64,000 bases of DNA from Lasioglossum baleicum. Lineage: Eukaryota; Arthropoda; Insecta; Hymenoptera; Halictidae. Shown here piece by piece: positions 57,700 through 64,000 of the stretch. Location of the stretch: positions 682,001-746,000 of the forward strand of contig NC_134941.1 in NCBI RefSeq assembly GCF_051020765.1, in the 5' to 3' direction. The translations under genes were made by a program, and so were the position numbers. The notes beneath the pieces are model-generated. The model was not told the origin of the DNA. It ran no database searches and worked only from the letters and a program-made list of their open reading frames with translations. Every line of letters begins with the position of its first letter. Position 1 is the stretch's first letter.

Positions 57700-58100
57700 G
57701 CTACATTTTAATGTAGGTATTTAAATATCTCTGTTACTTGTGATTATCCGAAAAAATGTCAGAGGAGAAATTTGCACTGTTCAGTAAGGTGAATATAATT
57801 GCAAAATAAAAAATTTTTTAGAAATCATATTTCGAAATTTCAAGGTCATCGATATTTTTATTTAAACGAGGTCATATAATTATTCTATATTGCTATTCAG
57901 AAAAAAGACAAATCCAACGATGTGCCATGTTCCATAGTTAAAGTGAATTTCACAATTTTCAAAGTTTTCAATTTAAGTGCGCCACGTCATCCTTTTACCC
58001 GATCGCACAAATTTTTTTCTCACCTAAAGGAACAATGTTGGATAGTTGCGTGCATTGTATCTCGATAAAAATTTTTCTCCAAGCATAGCTTAGGTCCACC
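57700..58100. mobile_element. GGGTGGCCCT family, single-arm copy
   Basis: Runs parallel to the right arm of 24645-26967 (AAAATGTCAGAGGAGAAATT; TTTCAAGGTCATCGATATTT; TCCAACGATGTG) and ends near 'ttaggtccaccc'. Confidence 0.75.
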
Positions 58101-58434
58101 CAATGTACATATTGGACAGGAATAAACATTGAGTTAATATTTTGCGCTTTCAATAAATACATATTATCAACAATATTCCAAATATCATAAGTTTTCCAAT
58201 ATTTTTTTATTTCATTAAAAATTCTAGAGAATTCTCGAGAATGCTCGAGAAATATAGTCTCATTTGTCATTTCTCGAGAAATGAAAAATGTTGAGAAATC
58301 AGGAACACTAAGTATAACCTATTAATATTGAAGTACCATTATTAGTTAAGGAGATATTTTAATTTTAGTGTTTTTATGAAATCACGACTCTCTTAATAAT
58401 GTTACAATGATTCTATTCACCGAAAAGGTTCAAT

Positions 58435-59040
58435 GTAGCGACCGTTTACATCACGACATTTTCTGAATCGAAAAAGTAATGATTGTTTTACATTGCGTAA
58501 TTAAACTGGTGATATGTTATTACTAATAACATATGTAATAACTTATTACATTCAGTGCTGATCCGATCCTTCATATCAGCAATTGTAGTCGGAGCCTCAG
58601 CGTATACTTTATTTTTTAAGTAACTCCATAAGAAAAGGTCGGGGTTGTTAAAAGTTAAAACCGGTGATCTTGCTGGAGAATGAATGGGACCACGTCGTCC
58701 TATCCAACGACAGTGCTTCGATTGTGCCCTGTTCTCGCGCAGGCGCAGTTGAGGTAGTTATACATATTGGCGGGAATGTACCGAAATAATCTTACCGGAC
58801 AAAAAGACTCCAGGACGTGTCCTACGAGTTACAAAATATACACAAATACACTTGTTAAACATTCATTGTTCAGAATCAAATCATATAAATTTTTTAAAAT
58901 TCTGCGGGGTGCTTAAGAAACCCCATTTTATCGAGAAGCTTACGTTACTGTCCAACGATTCGGAAATATTTGATTTAATGCATTTCTTGTTATTTTTTCA
59001 TAACGTGCAGGACAACCATCGTGTTGGAGCCACATTGGTT
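58435..59040 (-). pseudogene. Mariner-like transposase split by a hAT MITE
   Basis: On the minus strand 59040-58951 encodes QHDGCPARYEKITRNALNQI then FPNRW, the box of the second catalytic D. The hAT MITE 58950-58711 follows. The frame resumes as RWIGRRGPIHSPARSPVLTF with FLWSYLKNKVYAEAPTTI and ends with a 'CRDVNGRY' segment. The expected SPD reads SPV, so the third catalytic D is replaced. It belongs to the same group as 27333-27505 and 23098-23660. The N-terminal half is absent. Confidence 0.85.
58711..58950. mobile_element. hAT MITE inside a transposase gene
   Basis: 240 bp, ends CAGTGCTTCG and, inverted, CAGTAACGTA; exact 8-bp duplication TCCAACGA at 58703-58710 and 58951-58958. The flanking gene encodes FPNRW on one side and RWIGR on the other, so the duplication repeats the NRW codons. 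An older relative, itself interrupted, is at 12085-13135. Confidence 0.92.
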
Positions 59041-59395
59041 TTCGAATATGCAATGACAAATCATGTAAAAATGATCATAAGGTACCTATTTAAATTCGTG
59101 ACATTATCAAGAGAGTTGTGATTTCGTAACAACACTAAAAATTAAATATCTCCTTAACTAATGGTGTTTTGATATTAATAAGTAATACGTTTCTGTAGAG
59201 AATACGAAGCTTCATCAATTGGTGCAGGAAAAAGCATACGATCCCATTTAAAAAAAATACTGATGACCTTTGTATCTCTTCTATGAATCCACCTACAAAA
59301 AAAACTCACAACTCCAAAGTATGCATCTCTCGAAACCACACTCAACCTTATATAAACATTCTTCGCTACAAATAATAATAATTGTTGCGAGGTAA

Positions 59396-59946
59396 AACCG
59401 AACGACACCAAACTGGACAGTAAACAACACCTTTTAGATAATAGAAAACAACAATGTTTATTGTGTAAATGACTATTAATATATATAAACAGTAATTATG
59501 GTATTTTAGTGTAATACGCTCTTTATACATTCGCGGGGATACTTTACACGCGTACCTACGTTCTTTACGGTTTGAGCACGAACCAACCTCGGCTTGGCTT
59601 GGCTAGGCAACGCTCGGGTTGCTTCGGCTTCCATCTCATACATGCATACAGAGATTACTTTCTTAACAATAATAATAACTTCTCCCGAGTGGTGGTAATA
59701 ACTTTTGCCAGGCAGAATCCAGGGCCGAGCGGGCAGCATTGTGCCCGAGCAGCTTCTGCCGGGCAGATGCCCGATCTTTCTGCCAGCAGAATGCGCTAAT
59801 TATGCGCGCGTAGATGCCCGTGCAAAATCGAGCATTTGGCTTACTGGGAGTATGCTTTATGCTGGCACGGTGTGCCGGCACAAGCTGAGGGCAGAATGAA
59901 GACAGCTTGGTCCTTCGTTTAAGAGGGCAGCACGGTCGCACTGTAT
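59396..59946. other. Unassigned stretch, GC-rich right part
   Basis: 59700-59940 is GC-rich with repeated GGGCAG/CTGCC phrases; frames on both strands overlap and show no motif. The mariner end breaks off at its left border, so 59393 may be the start of another insertion. Confidence 0.35.
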
Positions 59947-60005
59947 GGCGGACGTAGTGATGGGCGCAATCGACTAAAAACTATCGATTTAGTCGATAGT
60001 AGCTG

Positions 60006-60345
60006 TTACTATTTTCAGTCGACTAGTTTTACTAAACTATCGACTGAATTTCGCAGTGGTGGGGGTTACTATTTTCAGTCGACTAGTTTTAGTAAAACGA
60101 CTGAATTTCGCAGTGGTGGGGGTTACTATTTTCAGTCGACTAGTTTTAGTAGAACGACTGAATTTCGCAGTGGTGGGGGTTACTATTTTCAGTCGACTAG
60201 TTTTAGTGAAACGACTGAATTTCGCAGTGGTGGGGTTACTATTTTCAGTCGACTGTTTTACTGAACGACTGAATTTCGCAGTGGTAGGGGTTACTATTTT
60301 CAGTCGAATGCTTTACTAAATCAGAGGTTACCTCTCTGACTGAAT
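60006..60345. repeat. 57-bp tandem repeat in the hAT left end
   Basis: TTACTATTTTCAGTCGACTA starts at 60006, 60066, 60123, 60180, 60236 and 60291. Each unit includes CGACTGAATTTCGCAGTGG. The repetitive 88-codon frame over it is a by-product. Confidence 0.92.
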
Positions 60346-60483
60346 TATCGACTGATTTATGGAGCGGGTAGAGCTATATATCAACTGAATCGATCAGATT
60401 CAATCATGACATTTACTATCTCTTTACTATCCTACTATCTATTTCATTAGCGCTATCAAATTAATTAATTCATAACCCTCATT

Positions 60484-60690
60484 TCATGAACTGAATCCGT
60501 CCCTCGGTGTCAAATTGACACAGTAGTAAAAAAAACGATAAAATAACAAGCAGGTGATTAATTATTTTTCGATGTTTTTTTAGTCAAATTGATGAGTTAA
60601 AATTTACATCTTAAGTTTTTCGGTTATGTGTTTCTTACAAACAATTCGATATTTCGAGAAAACTCAGATTGACACGAGGGACGGAATTCA
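60484..60690. mobile_element. CCGTCCCTCG MITE, copy 2
   Basis: Ends GAATCCGTCCCTCGGTGTCA and inverse of GAATTCCGTCCCTCGTGTCA; inverted relative to 10541-10776. Confidence 0.7.
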
Positions 60691-61006
60691 ATTGTTCTAC
60701 TACTAAATATTAATTATTACAAATATTCTCCGAAAATATGAATGATTTATGCATTTCATTTATGTTAATAAAATATTTATTACATTCAGTACAAAATTGA
60801 TATATTATTATTATATTTATCCTATCCTATAATATTATGTAATATCGATAACACCAAAAGGATTATTTATTTATTTATTTATTATACAGGTAAAACCCAA
60901 TATGCATACATAAAATTAAATCAAATAAAAATAAAAAAACAATTGCAGCAACATAGCATCGCTATAGAGAAAATTATACATTAACTTAAAATTAAACATT
61001 TCTTTC

Positions 61007-61833
61007 ATGACGCTGGAAAGACTGTTTGAAATAAAAGTGCCTTTGTCTGCTGTCACAGTTTCATTAGCCACAAGTCCCACATCACTTATAGCTGAACACA
61101 GGGAGGTATACCGTTGTCGAAACCACTAGAGTATGTTACAGTTGAATTATCAGCAGAAAAATATCCCACAGCAGCCAAAATTATTCCTGTAATAAGAGGA
61201 ATTCAAAATGCCATAAACATCATTATACCAAAAACCATAGCAGGACTACATTTACAAAATAACATTTTAAATAATATTGAGATAAGATTTGACTACATTG
61301 AACAAAATAATACTACTCTAATAGCCACACTATTAGGTCCAAGATTCAAAACAGCTGTATTTGAAGTCGATAGGATTGCACAGACAGCGCAGAATATGTT
61401 AGAGATGAAATAAGTTCCTTGTGCATAACACGCAATAGTCATGAAACTAATACAAATAGAGCCGCAGCAGAAAATCAAGAATCATCTGAAGAAAACAATG
61501 AATTTTAGAATCTTCTTGTAACAAAAGTATCGCAGTTGACAAACTAATCCACACCTATAGAATATGCAACAACCATAATTCGTCAATATGTATATAGATT
61601 TACTGTACGCAAATATTAAGAGCTGTGAAATCGCATTTTGGAATAAACACAATTACACAATGCCACAACTTTTCAAAATAGCAGAAAAATATGTAAATAC
61701 CTCTGTATTCCCAGCAACTTCTGTCCCATCAGAAAGAATATTTTCAAAGGCTGGACAGATTATGTCTGAAAGAAGGAACCGACTTTCAGCAAAAAACCTA
61801 GACCAATTAATGTTTTTAAATGTTAACATTTAG
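61007..61833 (+). pseudogene. hAT (ZBED-like) transposase, C-terminal half
   Basis: Pieces in order: 61007-61080 with RLFEIKVPLSAVTVSLATS; 61114-61410 with KPLEYVTVELSAEKYPTAAK and 'NTTLIATLLGPRFKTAVF', the segment leading to the last catalytic acidic region of hAT enzymes; 61588-61833 with NTSVFPATSVPSERIFSKAG and 'RRNRLSAKNLDQLMFLNVN', the C-terminal dimerisation domain. Frames change between pieces and stops intervene (61411, 61507). The BED finger and first catalytic D are missing. The protein would have cut the TAGTGATGGGC ends. Confidence 0.9.
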
Positions 61834-62153
61834 TAAATTTGGATGAATTTCAATAGTATAGACCATAATAATTTAAGGTTAGGTTAATTATAATTTTGGA
61901 ATTTTTACCTTAATTTAATTTTATTACTAATCTCTACTACGACAAATGTAAAATATATAATAACATTAAATATTTCAATAATAAAGCTGAGTTTCATCAA
62001 CTTCATCGAACATGGAGAACATAACTAGTAAAGCAATTCAGTCGACTGAAAACCACTAAAAACTATCGACTAAATAGTCGATAGTATGTAGCGACTAAAT
62101 AGTAACTAGTCGATAGTTGAATTTAGTCGATAGTGCCCATCACTAGGCGGACG

Positions 62154-62971
62154 TCGGATAATATCCCTTGTGTATTAACCAAAATGTATATAGATTATTT
62201 AAAACATTTCTATATTGTGTATGTTTGCACAAATTCTCATTGTAAGACTATAAATTAACACTTTACCTACCGGAAGCCTATTAATAGGATTTTCAATAAT
62301 TGTACTGTTCCAAAAGAAAGCATAGAAATTTTCTTTTACATTACAATCTTAAATGAAGCTATTAAATGACGTTATTGAGAGTGACTGTTAAATCACAATA
62401 AAAATTGCTGTTGCTATTGAAGGTTCCATTAAAAAGTGTTTAGCATTGTACCATACATTTTTCAAAATTATGCAATAATCACCGGTCGGTAATGTGTTAA
62501 TATATTAGCGAGTAAAGAATGGACATTCAGAGAAATTCTGTAACATATTTTAAAGGAACATTAACAAATTGTTGAAAGGAATACAGTAAATGCGTACTGG
62601 GTTGACTACACAAGGGATGTAAATACTGGCAGGGTGTGTTGTCCATAATCGAGCAGATTCCGAGCATCCTCCTCCTCGAGCGCGTTCTGACAGCATAATG
62701 CTCGCCGTCTGCTGGCATCGTACGATTGCAGGCTGTACTCGATGCTTGCTCGAGGCAGGCCTGACTGCCTGAGTACTTACTTTTTATACTGTATTACAAA
62801 GAATTTAATATTCTAGGACACCCCAGCATCAAGACAAGCTTTCATAAGAATACAACACATACATATATCAAAAATATTTTATTATTGAAAAATTAATTTG
62901 TAAATGTTGTCAATTGTAAATATCAGTTGCAAAACACTTTCTCTTATCTTCAATTTTATCCTTGTTCACAG
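62154..62971 (+). other. IPPK intron or upstream sequence
   Basis: No further exon recognised. 62600-62770 is GC-richer with GAGCA/TGCTC-rich phrases. It ends in a pyrimidine-rich tract and the AG splice acceptor at 62970-62971. Confidence 0.5.
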
Positions 62972-63765
62972 AGAAACGACGGAACAAGAAAATCACCGAG
63001 ATTTACGCCACAAAATACCCAGATTACACTTTTCTTCAAACAAAAAGCGATATGAATCTATTCAAAAGCAACAAAACGTTCTGTGTCGAAATCAAACCGA
63101 AACAAGGACACTTAAGAGACGACAACCGCAAGTTCCAAAAATGTCCGTATTGTTTGATGCAGTATCATAAGGTATTAATGTTATAATCAAGAGCAGATTA
63201 CCTACTGGGAATCTACTGATAGCACACGTGTGTTGTCTTTTTGTGCAGAAGAATAGAGATACCAATGTTCTTCGTATATCATATGTTTATATACAATAAT
63301 GTGAAGTAAGCATTAGAAATTGTAATTGACAAATTTTTGTGTTTTCAGCTGAAGAAGAAAACGATAGAAGCTCGCAGTACCTATTGTCCGTTTGATCTTT
63401 TCTCCGGAGTACAAGAACGAATGAAATCGGCTTTAAACGGACTCCTAACATCTCCACAAAACAATCTGAAAATATTTAAGGACGGTATAGTTGTGTACAA
63501 TCAAGAATCATCTCCAAACGATCTAGAAAATCTTCTGGCGGAATGGTTTCGCACTTCCGTGTCCAGTAGAACGAAAGAAGAATACATTGACGAATTCTGC
63601 GATTTGATCTGCGCTGCTCTTCTACATCCGTTTGACCAAGAAGGACTGAAACCGTCTCCTGCATACGAATTATGCACATCCACTACACAGGACTTTGAGC
63701 CAGTCACTTATATTAACACACACGTGGCTGCGAAGGCGAAGAAACTTCTATACTTTACTGGCGAG
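62972..63765 (+). CDS. IPPK: Inositol-pentakisphosphate 2-kinase, two internal exons
   Basis: Exon 62972-63171 (AG before it, GT at 63172) and exon 63349-63765 (AG at 63347-63348, GT at 63766), separated by a 177-bp intron. The first begins with two bases of a split codon; the second joins in frame after a complete codon. The first encodes ITEIYATKYPDYTFLQTKSD, then CVEIKPKQG, the EIKPK signature of this family, and a Cys-x2-Cys segment (KCPYCLMQYHK) corresponding to the zinc-binding part. The second encodes STYCPFDLFSGVQERMKSAL and NNLKIFKDGIVVYN, both diagnostic. IPPK phosphorylates inositol pentakisphosphate at position 2 to make InsP6 (phytate), in nucleus and cytosol. About 205 codons lie here, under half of a typical 450-500 residue protein. 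The frame is open and both splice junctions are canonical, so the gene looks intact so far as seen. Confidence 0.93.
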
Positions 63766-63847
63766 GTAACAGACGTAACAGTTATTTGTACAGGGTGTAC
63801 AAAAATTATACATATGTCGCGGCTACCATAGCATGATTCTGCACCTA

Positions 63848-64000
63848 GTCCAGTCAATGAATGCTCATAAGGGGGGTGTAGAGGGAAATGGAAGGAACAC
63901 AATTTTTAACTTTGGGACTTTGTTTGGACTAGTTACGAGGTAAACATACTAAAAGTCCCTACTCCTAGGAGAGCGAAGTGCAGGGAGACACGTAAAAGGT
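63848..64000. mobile_element. GTCCAGTCAACG foldback, copy 2, in IPPK intron
   Basis: Starts GTCCAGTCAATG after TA (63846-63847) and follows copy 1 (13246-13560) through GAGGGAAATGGAAGGAACAC and AAACATACTAAAAGTCCC to the window edge. A CAGGGTGTAC end lies just upstream near 63791. Both are inside the intron that starts at 63766. Confidence 0.8.

Larger units (their letters stand above)
56787..58310. mobile_element. hAT element with repeated TTCTCGAGAA
   Basis: 1524 bp, ends TAGTGTTCCT and, inverted, TAGTGTTCCTGATTTC; exact 8-bp duplication AGTATAAC at 56779-56786 and 58311-58318. The palindrome CTCGAGAA occurs about four times at 56797-56865 and three to four times at 58226-58280. The interior contains a Tc1-like MITE and an end of the GGGTGGCCCT family; no transposase is seen. 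Confidence 0.88.
56539..59395 (-). mobile_element. Mariner-like foldback, CAGGGTGGTTCACC family
   Basis: Left end CAGGGTGGTTCACCAGATAT after TA. The right arm (59095-59395) is the inverse of 56560-56786 plus 58311-58420 but lacks the last 40 bp. A minus-strand transposase remnant lies in the middle. Two hAT insertions interrupt it: 56787-58310 in the left arm and 58711-58950 in the gene. Confidence 0.8.
59955..62145 (+). mobile_element. hAT element with transposase remnants
   Basis: 2191 bp, ends TAGTGATGGGC and exact inverse, exact 8-bp duplication GGCGGACG at 59947-59954 and 62146-62153. Left subterminal zone is a tandem array; ACTATCGACT motifs also repeat near the right end (62055-62135). 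A CCGTCCCTCG MITE sits at 60484-60690. Confidence 0.92.

Noticed and set aside
59396..59946. GC-rich segment as a CpG-island promoter
   Set aside because: Adjacent to a broken transposon end with repeated GGGCAG phrases, far from the first recognised exon; no core promoter elements seen.
60056..60319. Repetitive 88-codon frame
   Set aside because: Direct translation of the 57-bp tandem array.
60006..60345. Regular repeats that could suggest a CRISPR array
   Set aside because: The units are contiguous with no unique spacers, lie inside a hAT element, and the DNA is eukaryotic.

Overview
The window is AT-rich animal DNA that is almost entirely transposon-derived. The only host gene I recognise is the middle of IPPK (inositol-pentakisphosphate 2-kinase), two exons on the + strand at 62972-63171 and 63349-63765. 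The gene enters from the left through an unlocated upstream exon and leaves past the right edge inside an intron. Its spliced structure, plus the mix of mariner/Tc1, hAT, piggyBac-like, Harbinger-like, Helitron and Penelope-like sequences, points to an insect. A hymenopteran is my best guess, but that is inference.

Layout. 1-4000: a hAT-type MITE, two CAGGGTG-ended foldbacks and one further foldback. 4010-5551: a decayed Helitron with Pif1 helicase remnants and a 3' hairpin ending in CTAG. 5600-6435: one TTAA-flanked element inside another. 6650-9700: nested Tc1-like MITEs, a hAT-type MITE with an exact 8-bp target duplication, and a 1.07-kb foldback flanked by TTA. 11845-14170: a Harbinger-like element invaded by two foldbacks. 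14968-17660: hAT-type and CACTGTCC-family elements. 20668-23878: four CAGGGTG-type elements joined end to end, then a truncated mariner-like transposase. 24645-29536: a foldback carrying a 1.3-kb gene-like cargo, abutting a mariner-like element invaded by a Tc1 transposon. 29900-32745: two piggyBac-like elements, one holding a Penelope-like fragment and a CACTGTCC copy. 34370-36655 and 37919-42127: nested composites, including a solo LTR with a 5-bp duplication. 42290-43262: a second Tc1 pseudogene. 45557-49075: a 3.5-kb element containing a hAT element with a BED zinc finger. 49207-50270: the best-dated CACTGTCC copy. 52333-59395: mariner remnants broken by hAT and piggyBac-like insertions. 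59955-62145: a hAT element with recognisable transposase pieces. 62972 to the end: IPPK.

Two themes recur. Many elements from different families are long inverted repeats (foldbacks) rather than ordinary transposons with short ends. Many insertions still show target duplications or can be compared with an uninterrupted relative elsewhere in the window, so their order can be read directly. All transposase genes seen are broken, so current movement would need enzymes encoded elsewhere. Stretches not listed as genes hold no exon, tRNA or rRNA that I could recognise by eye.
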